Positions 26,182 to 35,947 are shown, counted from the first letter of the stretch. The stretch is 64,000 nucleotides of DNA from Streptomyces sp. NBC_00377 (GCF_036075115.1 NZ_CP107958.1:930001-994000); one strand, 5' to 3'. A program made the numbers and translations. The notes: generated from the sequence alone by a model not told the origin.

Positions 26182-27537
26182 TCAGCGGGTTCGCAGGCCC
26201 CGGGCCGTCAGTGCGAGGCTGATCTCCACCAGGTCGGCCGGGCGGGACAGGGAGCGTCCCGTCAGCTGCTCGTAGCGGCGCAGCCGGTTGAGGACCGTGT
26301 TGCGATGGCAGTACAGCCGCTCCCCCGCCCGCTGGGCAGAGCCGTCGCAGGTCAGCCAGGTGGCCACGGTGTCGAGCAGGACGGCCTCGTCGGCGGGCTC
26401 CAGACCGCTCAGCGGCCCGAGGACCCGCTCCACCAGCGCCATGCCCAGATCCGGGGCGGAGGCCACCAGCGCGGCCGGGAGGTGCTCGGTCAGCCGGACC
26501 GTGCCGCCGGTCGGCGGGCACAGGTCGAGCGCGATGTCCGCGAGCCGACGGGCGTCCCCGACCGCGGCGAGCCCCGACACGGCGGTGCTGACGCCCGTCC
26601 GCGCGCCGCCGGGGACCGGGGGGACGGCGGACAGCTGCGCACGGCTCCCGGGACCTGTGTCCCCGCCCGGTCCGGCGCCCCGGCCCACGCCCGCGCCGAC
26701 GCCTCCACTCTCGGTCTCGGCCTCGTCCTCGGTCAGCAGGACGATGCCGTAGTCCACCTCCACTCCCGTGTGCCAGTAGACGCGCGTGCCCCGGCCGTGC
26801 GCGGCGCGCGCCCCGGCACCGTCGGAAGGACTGCCGGCCGCCACCGCCACGACGACGTACCGGCCCTCCTCGGGCAGGTCCAGCGCGTGGGCGGTCTCCG
26901 GCAGGTCCGCGATGCGGCTCGCTCCGTCGAGCAGGGCGCCCGCCAGCACCCGCAGCCGGTTCTCGCGCCGCCAGGCGAGCTGCCGTTCGACCTGCCGGTA
27001 GGCGTCCGCGACGAGGGAGCAGTGCTCGTCCACGAAGTTCCAGACGTCGGTGGCGATGTGCACGAGCAGCCGCACGTCCTCGGGGGCGGTACGGCAGGTC
27101 TCCTCGATGAGGCCCTGCCACACCAGGGATCCGCCCAGCCGGAACGCGTGCAGCAGGGCGTCGAGCGGAAGGCCCTGTTCCGCGCGGGTCGCGCCGATCT
27201 TCCACGAGCACCGGCGGGCCGCGTCCCGGCTGCCGCGCGGGTCGATCAGCGAGGCGACACTGTGCCGCAGCGAGCGGTGCACCTCCTGCCAGGTGGCGGC
27301 GGGATCGCTCGTCACGGCCGCACGGTAGGCGGGTTCCAGCTCCTGGATGGCGGCCACCAGCCGGTCGGTCAGATCGGGCAGCTCGTCCTGGAGCACCCGG
27401 GCGGCGCGATGCAGGACCCGCAGGGCGTCGGCGTCGATCAGCGACCGGACGGGCCGGGGGTGCGGCCTGGGTCCCGGCGCCGCCGGAGCGCCGTACACGG
27501 GGCGGGACACGTTCCGTGTCCGTAGGGCCTGATGCAT
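26182..27537 (-). CDS. PucR/CdaR-type transcriptional regulator
   Basis: 451 residues. The N-terminal half is a helical sensor region (HRAARVLQDELPDLTDRLVAAIQE). The C-terminal PucR-type helix-turn-helix is RLYCHRNTVLNRLRRYEQLTGRSL, followed by a short helix. A Gly-rich insert (about residues 280-300) breaks the middle domain. GGGGAGGA precedes the ATG at 27537. The gene lies directly after the giant LuxR gene and before the repeat tract and liv-type operon; such proteins activate purine, amino acid or secondary-metabolism genes, but the target is not inferable. Confidence 0.85.
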   Translation of the reverse strand: MHQALRTRNVSRPVYGAPAAPGPRPHPRPVRSLIDADALRVLHRAARVLQDELPDLTDRLVAAIQELEPAYRAAVTSDPAATWQEVHRSLRHSVASLIDPRGSRDAARRCSWKIGATRAEQGLPLDALLHAFRLGGSLVWQGLIEETCRTAPEDVRLLVHIATDVWNFVDEHCSLVADAYRQVERQLAWRRENRLRVLAGALLDGASRIADLPETAHALDLPEEGRYVVVAVAAGSPSDGAGARAAHGRGTRVYWHTGVEVDYGIVLLTEDEAETESGGVGAGVGRGAGPGGDTGPGSRAQLSAVPPVPGGARTGVSTAVSGLAAVGDARRLADIALDLCPPTGGTVRLTEHLPAALVASAPDLGMALVERVLGPLSGLEPADEAVLLDTVATWLTCDGSAQRAGERLYCHRNTVLNRLRRYEQLTGRSLSRPADLVEISLALTARGLRTR

Positions 27538-27615
27538 CGCGGTCCTCCCCTGGGCTGTGTCCCGTCCGACTCGTCCTGCCCCGAAGGATGACATACCGTC
27601 CGGTCGGTCCCTAGG

Positions 27616-27639
27616 GGTCTGCACGATTGTTTTCAGACC
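27616..27639. promoter_or_regulatory. Inverted repeat between the LuxR stop and the PucR start
   Basis: GGTCTG (27616-27621) and CAGACC (27634-27639) are separated by 12 AT-richer bases. It could be an operator for the PucR gene or a weak hairpin closing the LuxR transcript. Confidence 0.3.
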
Positions 27640-27641
27640 GG

Positions 27642-30632
27642 TCAGCCCTCCTGCCCCGCCTTCTCGACCATGCGCACCAGTTCGACCCGGGAGCGCACGC
27701 CGAGCGTCGCAAAGACCTTGCGCAGGTGGTAGTCGACCGTCCGGGTGCTGACCGACAGGGTCAGCGCCACCTCCCGGTTGGTCGCGCCCTCGGCGACGCA
27801 CCGGGCGATCCGCTGCTGCTGCGGCGTCAGCGCCGAGAGTCCTCCCACTGTGCTCGCGCCGCCGCCCGGGGCCGCCCCGCCCGCCCGCAGTTCGGCGCGG
27901 GTCTGCTCGGCCCAGGCGAGCGCCCCGCAGCGCTCGAACCCCACCAGAGCGGCGCCGAGACGGTCGCGTGCCTCACTCAGCCGGCGGCGCCGGCGCAGCC
28001 ACTTGCCGTGCAGCAGCCCGGTGCGGGCGTGTTCGAAATCGCCGCCTCCGGCCGCGTCGTGCAGATCGAGCGCACGGCGGTACAGGGCGTCGGGACGGTC
28101 CGCCGGGGCCAGCAGGGCGCGGCAGCGCATCAGATGGGCGGGAGCCTGGGGGTCGGCGCCGAATCCGGCCCACCGGGCGAACTCCTCGACGACCTCGGGG
28201 ACACCCTCGTCGGCCCGTCCGGTCGACGCGGCGGCCTCCACGAAGCACGGCACGGCGAGCATCCACACCGCGAAGTGCCCCCTTCGCGGCCCCGGCCGCA
28301 CGAGCGGCCCGAGCCGGTCCGCGGCCTCCCGGGGGCGCCCGCGGCCGAGATCGGCGCGGCCCGCCGCCCACTCCGCCAGCGTCGCCGCCTGGACCAGGCC
28401 GTGCCGCCGGGCGACGGCCAGCGCGGCAGCCGCATGGGCGGCGACCTCCTGCGGAGTGCCGTCGATCGACGCCGCCAGGGCCAGTACCGCGTGGTGATGG
28501 GCGGCCGTGTTGCGCTGCCCCGTCCGATGTGCGGCGCGCAGCCCTTCCTCCGCGTGGGTCCTGGCCAGCGTGTGCCGCCCGGCACGCAGTGCGGCGTAGG
28601 CGAGGTACTCCCGGGCCCGCGCGAGGGCCGAAGGGCTTCCGGGCATCCGGGCGGCGGCCAGGGCCCGCGCCCCGGCGCGGCGGGCGGCCGCCGGATCGCC
28701 CAGCAGCAGGGCGGCCGCCGCCGCGAGCAGAGCCTGCTCCGCTTCGTCGGCGCCGGCGGCACTCTGCGCGCCCTCCGAGGCCGCCACCAGTCGCCGTAAG
28801 GGCTCCGCGGCCTCGGGGAACCGCCCTTCGAGCAGGGCCCTGACCCCGGTCCGGTAGTCGTGCAGCGCGCCGCCGCGGCCCTCACGCACCGGAGCGGTCG
28901 CGCGCGACACCACCCCCGGAGGGCCCTGGAACGGCCGGGCACCGGGTCGCGTGCCGTCGTCCGGGAGGCCGGTGCCGGCGTCCGGGAGGCCGGACCCGGC
29001 GCCCGGGAGGCCGGTCCCGTCGTCCGGGTCGCCGGACCCGGCGCCCGAGAGGCCGGACCCGTCGTCCGGGATGCCGGACCCGGCGTCCGGGATGCCGGAC
29101 CCGGCGTCCGGGATGCCGGACCCGGCGTCCGGGATGCCGGACCCGGCGGCGCCCAGTGCGTGCAGGCATCCCGGGGCGTCGCCCGCCGCCCACGCGGCGG
29201 CCATGGCCGCCGACAGCGCCGTCTGTGCCTGCCCGGGGGCCGGCGCGGCCAGCAGACGGGCGGCCAGGAGCAGGGATCCCCGGGCCTCGTCGACGGGTCC
29301 GTCGTAGAGGACCGCGGTGCCGCGCACCAGCTCGATGCGGCCGCGCAGCGCCGGGGACGCCGTCCCGTCACGGGCCCGGTCGAGCAGCCGCAGGGCCCGG
29401 TGCGTGCGTCCGCCGAGCAGTGCCTGCTCGGCCGCGGCCGTGTACCACGCCGCGCGCCGCGCGCCGTCCTCGGCCAGTCCGGCGGCGTGAGCGTAGGCGG
29501 CGCTCCGCAGCATGGGGGGTGCGGGACACGCGGGGTCGCCGGCCGCCACGGCCAGTTCGGCGGCCGCGCCCCGCCCGGGCCCGGCTGCCGAACGGCCCCT
29601 CGCCCGGTGCAACAGCGCGTCAAGCCCGTCGGCTCCGGCCTCCTCCAGGGCCCGGGCCAGCGCCCGGTGGGCCGCACGGCGCCGCTCGGGGTGCGCCCCC
29701 GCGTAGACGGCGCGGCGCAGCAGACTGCTGCGGAACCCGGCCCCGCCGTCGGTTCGGACGAGAACCTCCGGCAGTTCGTCGTGCGGCGGCGCGGACGGCA
29801 ACGGGGAGGAATGCGCGGTCTCCGTGGCGGGGGGCGTCGCCCGGAGGTGTTCTGCGGCCCTCCGGGCGAGTGCCGGGTCGATGTGTGCGTCCTCGGTGTC
29901 GTCCGCGTCCCGCAGGGCCGCCGCCACCGTCAACAGCAGGTCGGCCTGCGCGGGCGTGAGTCCGGTCAGCAGGCCGCCGACCAGCCCGGTCAGGATCCCG
30001 GCGTCGGTGGGCGGGTCCGGCAGAGCACGGTGACCGCGGAGCTGGGCGGGCGTCAGTCGCCGGACCATGGCCAGCAACAGGGCCGGGCTGCCGTCGGCCG
30101 CGTCCACCAGGTCGTCCCGGACGGCTCGGTCGACGGCGCCGCCCGTCGCCTCGTCCAGCAGCGCGGCGGCCTCCGCCGGGGAGAGCGGGTCGAGGCGTGT
30201 CACCGGCAGCGCCGCGAACTCCCGGTCGACCGGGCGGTGTCCGGCGACGCTCAGCAGCACGCCCACCCGGTCGGTCCCGCTCAGGCGTCCGGCGACGGCG
30301 CCCAGTGCGGCCCTGGTGGGGGCGTCCCACAGATGCGCGTCGTCGACGCACACCAGCAGGGGTCCGGAGGTGGACGCGGCCCGCAACGCGTCGAGGAGTA
30401 CCGCGTCGGCGGGCCGGGCGGGCGGCCACGGCCCGGCAGGCGTGCCGAGGGCGTGCAGCAGGGCGCGCAGGCCGTCCAGGGGCAGCGCCGAGGCCGTCGG
30501 GCCGGCTTCTGTCCGGACCACGGACGCGGCCGGGAGGGAGCGGGCGGCGCGGTTCAGGAACGTCGTGCGGCCGCATCCGGGTTCACCCGTCACCACCCGC
30601 GCGCCGCCGACCGCGGTCGTCTGTCCGGTCAT
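27642..30632 (-). CDS. Large ATP-binding LuxR-family regulator (LAL/MalT-like) with internal 7-residue repeat
   Basis: 996 residues. N-terminal STAND-type ATPase: Walker A GEPGCGRTTF, Walker B LLVCVDDAHLWD. A long helical TPR-like middle follows. The C-terminal LuxR helix-turn-helix is LTPQQQRIARCVAEGATNREVALTLSVS, then TVDYHLRKVFATLGV. LAL proteins are often pathway activators of secondary metabolism or sugar use. Inserted at about residues 497-559 are nine tandem units of the form GSGIPDA. The ATG at 30632 has only CACGGGG as ribosome site. An inverted repeat GTTAC...GTAAC (30642-30657) lies just upstream and may be a control site. Confidence 0.88.
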   Translation of the reverse strand: MTGQTTAVGGARVVTGEPGCGRTTFLNRAARSLPAASVVRTEAGPTASALPLDGLRALLHALGTPAGPWPPARPADAVLLDALRAASTSGPLLVCVDDAHLWDAPTRAALGAVAGRLSGTDRVGVLLSVAGHRPVDREFAALPVTRLDPLSPAEAAALLDEATGGAVDRAVRDDLVDAADGSPALLLAMVRRLTPAQLRGHRALPDPPTDAGILTGLVGGLLTGLTPAQADLLLTVAAALRDADDTEDAHIDPALARRAAEHLRATPPATETAHSSPLPSAPPHDELPEVLVRTDGGAGFRSSLLRRAVYAGAHPERRRAAHRALARALEEAGADGLDALLHRARGRSAAGPGRGAAAELAVAAGDPACPAPPMLRSAAYAHAAGLAEDGARRAAWYTAAAEQALLGGRTHRALRLLDRARDGTASPALRGRIELVRGTAVLYDGPVDEARGSLLLAARLLAAPAPGQAQTALSAAMAAAWAAGDAPGCLHALGAAGSGIPDAGSGIPDAGSGIPDAGSGIPDDGSGLSGAGSGDPDDGTGLPGAGSGLPDAGTGLPDDGTRPGARPFQGPPGVVSRATAPVREGRGGALHDYRTGVRALLEGRFPEAAEPLRRLVAASEGAQSAAGADEAEQALLAAAAALLLGDPAAARRAGARALAAARMPGSPSALARAREYLAYAALRAGRHTLARTHAEEGLRAAHRTGQRNTAAHHHAVLALAASIDGTPQEVAAHAAAALAVARRHGLVQAATLAEWAAGRADLGRGRPREAADRLGPLVRPGPRRGHFAVWMLAVPCFVEAAASTGRADEGVPEVVEEFARWAGFGADPQAPAHLMRCRALLAPADRPDALYRRALDLHDAAGGGDFEHARTGLLHGKWLRRRRRLSEARDRLGAALVGFERCGALAWAEQTRAELRAGGAAPGGGASTVGGLSALTPQQQRIARCVAEGATNREVALTLSVSTRTVDYHLRKVFATLGVRSRVELVRMVEKAGQEG
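28956..29144. repeat. Nine 21-bp tandem repeats inside the LuxR gene
   Basis: Units of the type GTCCGGGATGCCGGACCCGGC repeat every 21 bases; the copies nearest 29144 are identical and those toward 28956 diverge. The length keeps frame and encodes GSG(I/L)PD(A/D). Confidence 0.9.
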
Positions 30633-31009
30633 CCCCGTGACGTTACGTACGGGTAACGGGTGGCGGAAGCCGCGCGCCCGGTTCGCCGCCGGCCATGGGC
30701 CGGCCCTTCCGGACTGTCACCAGCGGGTTCGCGCGCGGCAGGCGGGGCCGGTCCTGTGCCGCCGCCCAACGACCGCCGCCGCCCGGCGTGCACGGGCACA
30801 GCGACGGCAGCCGCGGGCGGGTCCGCTCTGCGGCCTCCGCCCCGGTCGGCTCCGCGGACCCGAGGGGGCCGACGGAGCCGCCGAGCCCAGGACCGGCCAG
30901 GCCCACGCACCGGCCAGCCCCACGGACCGGCCAGGTCCACCGCGCGCAGGGGTCCGCGAGGCCGATGGGTCCGCGAGGCCACCGGGTCGGTGCAGTCGAG
31001 CCGGATGGC
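30633..31009. other. Intergenic region with 17-bp tandem and 14-bp direct repeats
   Basis: No gene seen. The 9-mer ACCGGCCAG recurs at 30892, 30909 and 30926 in a 17-base period. GGGTCCGCGAGGCC occurs at 30950-30963 and 30967-30980. GTTAC/GTAAC arms at 30642-30657 are next to the LuxR start. Confidence 0.5.
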
Positions 31010-31942
31010 TCAGGACGCGTGCGGGCAGTTGCCGCGGTACTCGTCGATCGTCAGTCCCGGCCGGGGCAGCGGGCACAGGAACTGCTCGTAGCGGACGTCG
31101 TTGTCGATGAAGCGTTTCAGCCACGAGATGCCGTACTTCGCGATCGTCGTGTTGGACGAGATCGGGGTGAGGTGGGTGGCGTTGTTCAGCTCCAGGTAGG
31201 CGCGGTCCAGGGAGGACGGAAGCGTCGAGTAGAACGGCTCGGCGTGGGTGGCGACAGGGGCGATGGTGTCGCCGTCGGCGCCGAAGATCAGTGTGGGTGT
31301 GCTGATCTCCGGCCAGCTCTTGTCGACGTTCCACGGGGTGAGGGGGATCGCGGCCCGGAGCGAGGGCCGGGACTTGGCGGCCTCCAGGCTGCCGCCGCCG
31401 CCCATCGAGTGGCCCATGACGCCGAGGCGGCTGCTGTCGACGCGGCTGCGGACGGAGCTGACCTGTGTGAGGTGGTCCAGGGCGGCGAGCAGCTGACGGC
31501 CGCGGGAGTCGGGCTGGTCCAGTGTGGTGAGGGTGTCGATGGTGAAGACGACGAAACCCTGGGAGGCCAGCCGCGGACCCAGCCAGGCGATGGAGGACTG
31601 GGTGCCGGTGTACCCGGGTGAGACGGCGATCGCGCCGAAGGTGCCGTCGGCGGTGCTGGTCGGGTAGTAGATCGTGCCGCCGCCGAAGCCGGTGACGGCC
31701 GGCCGGGAGACGGTGGTCTGGGAGACGGCGTACGGGCCGCGTGACGCCTCGATGCTCGCGTCGGTGGGCGCCGGGCCCCGTTCGTAGGGGTTGTCCGCCG
31801 CGTGCGCTCCGGGCCCGCTGAGGGTGGTGAGGCCGACGACGGCGGCGATCGCCGTCGCGACGCGGGCGAGCTGTCCGGACCTGCGGTGGGGGGAGCCGGT
31901 GGAGCCGTGACGGTCGGCACCGACGCGCGCTGGATGCTGCAC
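31010..31942 (-). CDS. Secreted alpha/beta-hydrolase of the cutinase/PET-hydrolase family
   Basis: 310 residues. A signal peptide ends near AHA (residue 48). The mature part of about 262 residues matches actinobacterial polyester cutinases throughout: oxyanion Tyr111 in SPGYTG, nucleophile Ser179 in GHSMGG with Met180, Trp204 in TPW, acid Asp225 in DTIAPV, base His257 in NNATHL, the C-terminal motif [17 protein letters not shown], and Cys290/Cys306 placed to form the conserved terminal disulfide. The family cleaves cutin, aliphatic polyesters and, in some members, PET. Leu258 replaces the usual Phe after the catalytic His. GAGAGGA precedes the GTG by 9 bases. Polyesterase activity is inferred. 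Confidence 0.88.
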   Translation of the reverse strand: MQHPARVGADRHGSTGSPHRRSGQLARVATAIAAVVGLTTLSGPGAHAADNPYERGPAPTDASIEASRGPYAVSQTTVSRPAVTGFGGGTIYYPTSTADGTFGAIAVSPGYTGTQSSIAWLGPRLASQGFVVFTIDTLTTLDQPDSRGRQLLAALDHLTQVSSVRSRVDSSRLGVMGHSMGGGGSLEAAKSRPSLRAAIPLTPWNVDKSWPEISTPTLIFGADGDTIAPVATHAEPFYSTLPSSLDRAYLELNNATHLTPISSNTTIAKYGISWLKRFIDNDVRYEQFLCPLPRPGLTIDEYRGNCPHAS

Positions 31943-32232
31943 GGCGAGTGGTCCTCTCTGTCGGGCGGACGGCCGGGGCGCGGCGGCCGGACCCCGCACG
32001 AGCGGGTCCGGGCCGCCGCCCCGACGGGCGCCGCCGATGGGCTGGCCCTGCCACTGTCGGGGCCGCGCCCCGGCCGGGGATCGGCGATGTCACCGGTCTC
32101 GCGGATTCGACCGGTCCTCCGGGGAAATCCGGGGAGGGGGTCTGTCCCCCGAGGACGCGGGCCCCGTGCGGGAGGACTCTGGGAGTGTCGCCCGACCCGC
32201 GACACCCCGTACTCCCCGAAGGAGACGTGCAC

Positions 32233-33588
32233 GTGCTGCTTCCCACCGAGAACGACCCGGCAGGCCCCTCCCCCGTCGCCCTCGCCGTCCGTCAGGCCGT
32301 CGCGGACGGGCTGCTCGGCGAGGACCGGCCGCTGGCCGGGTTCGTCGACGTACAGGGCGTGCGCGACAGCGTCGCCGCACTGCACGAGGCGTTCGCGCAT
32401 GTGCCGGACGTGCTGCACACCTTCGCCGCCAAGGCCTGTCCGCTGGTCCCCGTGCTGCGGCTGCTCGCCGGTACCGGCATGGGCGGTGAGGTGGCGAGCC
32501 CGGGCGAGCTGCGGCTGGCGCTGGACGCGGGGTTCGACCCGGCGCGCATCGTGCTGGACTCGCCGGCCAAGACCCGCCGGGAGATCCGCGAGGCCCTCGC
32601 CCTGGGCGTCGCGCTGAACGCGGACAACCTCGACGAGCTGGAGCGGATCGACGCCCTCCGTCCGCAGGACTGCGCCTCGGTGCTCGGGGTGCGCGTCAAT
32701 CCGCAGGTCGGGGGCGGGTCGATCGGCGCGATGAGCACGGCGACCGCGCACTCCAAGTTCGGCGTGGCGCTGCGGGACCCCGGGGCACGCGCGCGTGTCG
32801 TCGAGGCCTTCGCGCGGCGGCCGTGGCTGACCCGGCTGCACGCGCACGTGGGTTCGCAGGGCTGCCCGCTGCCGTTGATCGCGGAGGGCCTCGCCGTGGT
32901 CCACCGGCTCGCCCAGGAGATCGACGCGTACGTCGGCCGCCGGCAGGTGACCAGCCTCGACCTGGGCGGCGGGCTGCCGGTGAACTTCGCCGACGACACG
33001 GTGACGCCCACCTACGCGCAGTACGCGGCCGCGCTCACCGCCGCCGAACCGGCGCTGCTGGACGGCCGCTACGAGGTGGTCACCGAGTTCGGCCGGTCCC
33101 TGATCGCCAAGAACGGCTTCACGGTGGCCCGCGTGGAGTACGTGAAGGACGCCGGTGGACGCCGGGTCGCCGTCACCCATGCCGGCGGGCAGGTCGCCAC
33201 CCGGACCGTCTTCATGCCGGAGGCCTGGCCGCTGCGGGTGTCCGCGTACGGCCCGGACGGCACGCCCAAGCGGACTCCCCCCGTCCGGCAGGACGTCGCC
33301 GGGCCGCTCTGCTTCGCCGGGGACGTCGTGGCGCACGACCGGCCGCTGCCCGCGCTGGCGGAGGGGGACCTGGTGGTGCTGCACGACACGGGCGGGTACT
33401 ACTTCTCGGCGCACTGGTCGTACAACAGCCTGCCGAGGCCCCCCGTGTACGGCTGTCTGGCCGAGGGCGGCCGGGTCGGGTTCGCCACGATCCGGTCCGC
33501 GCAGACGCTGCGGGAGATCTCCGCGGAGAGCGGTCTGGCGCAGGCCGACGCCCTGCTGACGGGGTTCGGCGCGCCGTCGCGGACCTGA
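32233..33588 (+). CDS. PLP-dependent fold-III decarboxylase, diaminopimelate decarboxylase-like
   Basis: 451 residues. The PLP lysine is in LHTFAAKACPLVPVL. The barrel has GGEVASPGELRLAL, HAHVGSQG and SLDLGGGLPVNF, and the C-terminal beta domain has GPLCFAGDVVAHD with the conserved Cys-x-x-x-Asp, and the dimer Tyr in DTGGYYFSAHW. Several features differ from LysA (for example no standard biosynthetic neighbours), so the substrate may be another amino acid. AAGGAG lies 8 bases before the GTG at 32233 but only 2 before the GTG at 32227, so the former is chosen. Confidence 0.8.
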   Translation: MLLPTENDPAGPSPVALAVRQAVADGLLGEDRPLAGFVDVQGVRDSVAALHEAFAHVPDVLHTFAAKACPLVPVLRLLAGTGMGGEVASPGELRLALDAGFDPARIVLDSPAKTRREIREALALGVALNADNLDELERIDALRPQDCASVLGVRVNPQVGGGSIGAMSTATAHSKFGVALRDPGARARVVEAFARRPWLTRLHAHVGSQGCPLPLIAEGLAVVHRLAQEIDAYVGRRQVTSLDLGGGLPVNFADDTVTPTYAQYAAALTAAEPALLDGRYEVVTEFGRSLIAKNGFTVARVEYVKDAGGRRVAVTHAGGQVATRTVFMPEAWPLRVSAYGPDGTPKRTPPVRQDVAGPLCFAGDVVAHDRPLPALAEGDLVVLHDTGGYYFSAHWSYNSLPRPPVYGCLAEGGRVGFATIRSAQTLREISAESGLAQADALLTGFGAPSRT

Positions 33589-33670
33589 GGGGCGGACCGG
33601 TTGCGGCCCACCGGGCATCAGCGGCCGGATTCGGAGCACCCGGCCCCCGTCGCCTGTCGAGGAGAGAGCC

Positions 33671-33871
33671 GTGCTCTGGATCGCCGTACTGCTGCTGCCG
33701 CTCCTGTCCGTCCTGTTGGTGGTGATGGACCGGGTCGAGGAACACCTGCTCGCCCCGGCCCGGGACAAGCGGCGCCATGCCGCCCGCGGACGGCATCTCC
33801 GTCTGGTCCGGGACACCTCGCCCGCCCCGACGGCGGACGAGTCCCGTCCGCCGCGGGCCCGGGCGGCCTGA
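33671..33871 (+). CDS. Small single-helix membrane protein
   Basis: 66 residues: an N-terminal membrane helix (LWIAVLLLPLLSVLLVVMD), then a basic, cytoplasmic tail. GAGGAGAG precedes the GTG start. No family is recognised; start signal and composition support a real gene. Confidence 0.6.
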   Translation: MLWIAVLLLPLLSVLLVVMDRVEEHLLAPARDKRRHAARGRHLRLVRDTSPAPTADESRPPRARAA

Positions 33872-33993
33872 CACGTCCCACCTGCCGGCCGGGGTGATCC
33901 GCCAGAGGGCGGTGTGCGACGCTCACGGACGGAGTCGGCGTCCCGGCCGGGACGTCGCCCGCCAGTCGGTCGGCATCAGGGAGAGTAAGCGGT

Positions 33994-34881
33994 ATGCGCA
34001 TCGGTCTGCTCGGCACCGGCCCCTGGGCCCGGATGATCCACGCCCCCGTCCTTCAGGCGCACGAGTCGCTCGACTTCGCCGGTGTCTGGGGCCGGCGCCC
34101 GGAGGCCGCGAAGGAACTGGCCGACCGGCACGGGACACGGGCCTACGACGACGTCGACGCCCTGCTGGCGGACGTCGACGCGGTGGCCGTCGCCCTGCCT
34201 CCGGACGTCCAGGCGCAGCTCGCGGTGCGGGCCGCGGAAGCCGGATGTCACCTCCTGCTCGACAAGCCCGTGGCCACGACCGTGGCGGGAGCGCGCGAGG
34301 TCGTACGGGCCGCGCGGGAGGCCCGGGTGGCGTCGGTCGTCTTCTTCACCACCCGGTTCATGCCCGAGGCCGGCACCTGGATCGCCGAACAGGCGCGGAC
34401 CGGCGGCTGGTTCACGGGGCACGCCCAGTGGCTGGGCGACGTGTTCCACGGTGAGAGCGACAGCGCCTTCGCCACTCCTTGGCGCGGCGAGAAGGGCGCC
34501 GTCTGGGACGTGGGCCCGCACGCGCTGTCCGTGCTGCTGCCGGTCCTCGGCGACGTCCGCCGGGTGGCGGCCGCGGCACGTGGTCCCCACGACACCGTCC
34601 ACCTGGTTCTGGACCATGCGGACGGTGCCTCCAGCACGGTGACGCTCAGTCTGACCGCCCCGCCCGCGGCGACGGCCGCGGACGTCGAACTGCGCGGCGA
34701 CGCCGGGGTGACGCGGCTCCCCCGAGGGGGTGACGCGGCCGGTGCCCTCACACGGGCCGCGGACGAACTGATCGCCGCGGCCCGCGACGGCCGGCCCCAC
34801 GCCTGCGATGCCGCGTTCGGCCTGCGCGTCACGGAGATCCTGGCCGAGGCCGAGGACCTGCTGACGGACGGAGCGCGCTGA
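33994..34881 (+). CDS. Gfo/Idh/MocA-family oxidoreductase
   Basis: 295 residues, shorter than the usual 330-380. Rossmann motif GLLGTGPWARMIHAP, the family's EKP-like motif as LLLDKPVATT, and the catalytic region KGAVWDVGPHALSVLL with the conserved Asp and His. It oxidises or reduces a sugar, polyol or similar compound with NAD(P). AGGGAGA precedes the ATG. It stands alone between the small membrane protein and a convergent acetyltransferase gene. Confidence 0.85.
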   Translation: MRIGLLGTGPWARMIHAPVLQAHESLDFAGVWGRRPEAAKELADRHGTRAYDDVDALLADVDAVAVALPPDVQAQLAVRAAEAGCHLLLDKPVATTVAGAREVVRAAREARVASVVFFTTRFMPEAGTWIAEQARTGGWFTGHAQWLGDVFHGESDSAFATPWRGEKGAVWDVGPHALSVLLPVLGDVRRVAAAARGPHDTVHLVLDHADGASSTVTLSLTAPPAATAADVELRGDAGVTRLPRGGDAAGALTRAADELIAAARDGRPHACDAAFGLRVTEILAEAEDLLTDGAR

Positions 34882-35005
34882 CGCACCGCCCCTCGCGGCC
34901 TCCGGGACCGGCAAGGACCTGCCGTGACGGTTCCCGGAGGCTCGGCCCGCCGCCGACGGAAGCCGCCCGCGAAGGCCGTTCGGCGGAGGCCGTCAGCGGA
35001 GGCCG

Positions 35006-35893
35006 TCAGCGGATCTCGAAGTTCACCCGCTCCCGCACGATCGGGTAGCCGGCCTTCGCGAAGTGCGCCGCCATCGGGAAGTTCCCCTGGTCGGTGGCGC
35101 CGGCGATGAACTCGGCGCCCCGCTCGACGAGATGGTGGGTGCACTCGGCCAGCAGGTCGTAGGCGTACCCGTGTCCCCGGTGCTCCGGCAGCACGCCGAT
35201 GAAACCGACGCAGGGCCCGGAGGGGTTGTGGGCGGGGATGTGGATGCCCGCGAGCTCCCCGTGCGGGGTGCGGGCGACCTGCCACCACTCCCGCGGTGAC
35301 GGGCACCAGCGGAAGAAGTCCAGTTCCTCCTGGGCGGCCCGGTCGAGGCCGCCCTCCTCGATGGCCCTGCGGGCGTGCGCGTCGAGGGTGTCGGAGTGGA
35401 TGCGGCGCAGCGCGTCGAAGAACACCGCGTCGTCCGGTTCGGGGGCGAAGCTCAGCCGGCCGGGGCGTTCGGGCAGTCCGCACTCCGGTGTCCACCGGTA
35501 CACGAACCGTTCCACCAGCGGGGTGTACCCGGCCGCGCGGGCTGCGGCGTGGCGGGCCCCGGCGGCGGCCCGCATCACCGGGTCCTCGCGCCAGCCGCCG
35601 GGCAGGACCAGGTCCAGGCCCACCTGCCAGGGGGCGGTGCGCAGAAGTGCGACGGCGGCCTCCTCCTCGCCGTCGACGAAGTCGAACCATTCGACGACGA
35701 GGGGTTCGGTGTCCTGCGGCCCGCCCCACCAGGCGGCGCGGGCCACTACCCGGCCGTCGCGCAGGGCGACGCGTTTCCACTCCGGGCGGTGGGCGGCGTG
35801 GCGGAAGGCGTCGGCGGCGCGCAGCGGGTCGGGCAGGGTGTCGAACAGATGGACGTCACTCTCGTCGAGAGCGCGGATGACCGGATCGGTCAC
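35006..35893 (-). CDS. GNAT-family N-acetyltransferase
   Basis: 295 residues; the catalytic GNAT fold is in the C-terminal half: VGFIGVLPEHRGHGYAYDLLAE is the acetyl-CoA-binding segment (Q/RxxGxG/A pattern as HRGHGY), followed by GATDQGNFPMAAHFAKAGY. The N-terminal half resembles a second, degenerate GNAT-like unit, common in Streptomyces. GGAGGA precedes the GTG. A possible leader peptide lies 54 bases upstream. Confidence 0.8.
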   Translation of the reverse strand: MTDPVIRALDESDVHLFDTLPDPLRAADAFRHAAHRPEWKRVALRDGRVVARAAWWGGPQDTEPLVVEWFDFVDGEEEAAVALLRTAPWQVGLDLVLPGGWREDPVMRAAAGARHAAARAAGYTPLVERFVYRWTPECGLPERPGRLSFAPEPDDAVFFDALRRIHSDTLDAHARRAIEEGGLDRAAQEELDFFRWCPSPREWWQVARTPHGELAGIHIPAHNPSGPCVGFIGVLPEHRGHGYAYDLLAECTHHLVERGAEFIAGATDQGNFPMAAHFAKAGYPIVRERVNFEIR

Positions 35894-35947
35894 GGATTCC
35901 TCCGGGTGCGTACGGCATGGTGCGCTCCCGGGGGCGTCGGACGCAGG

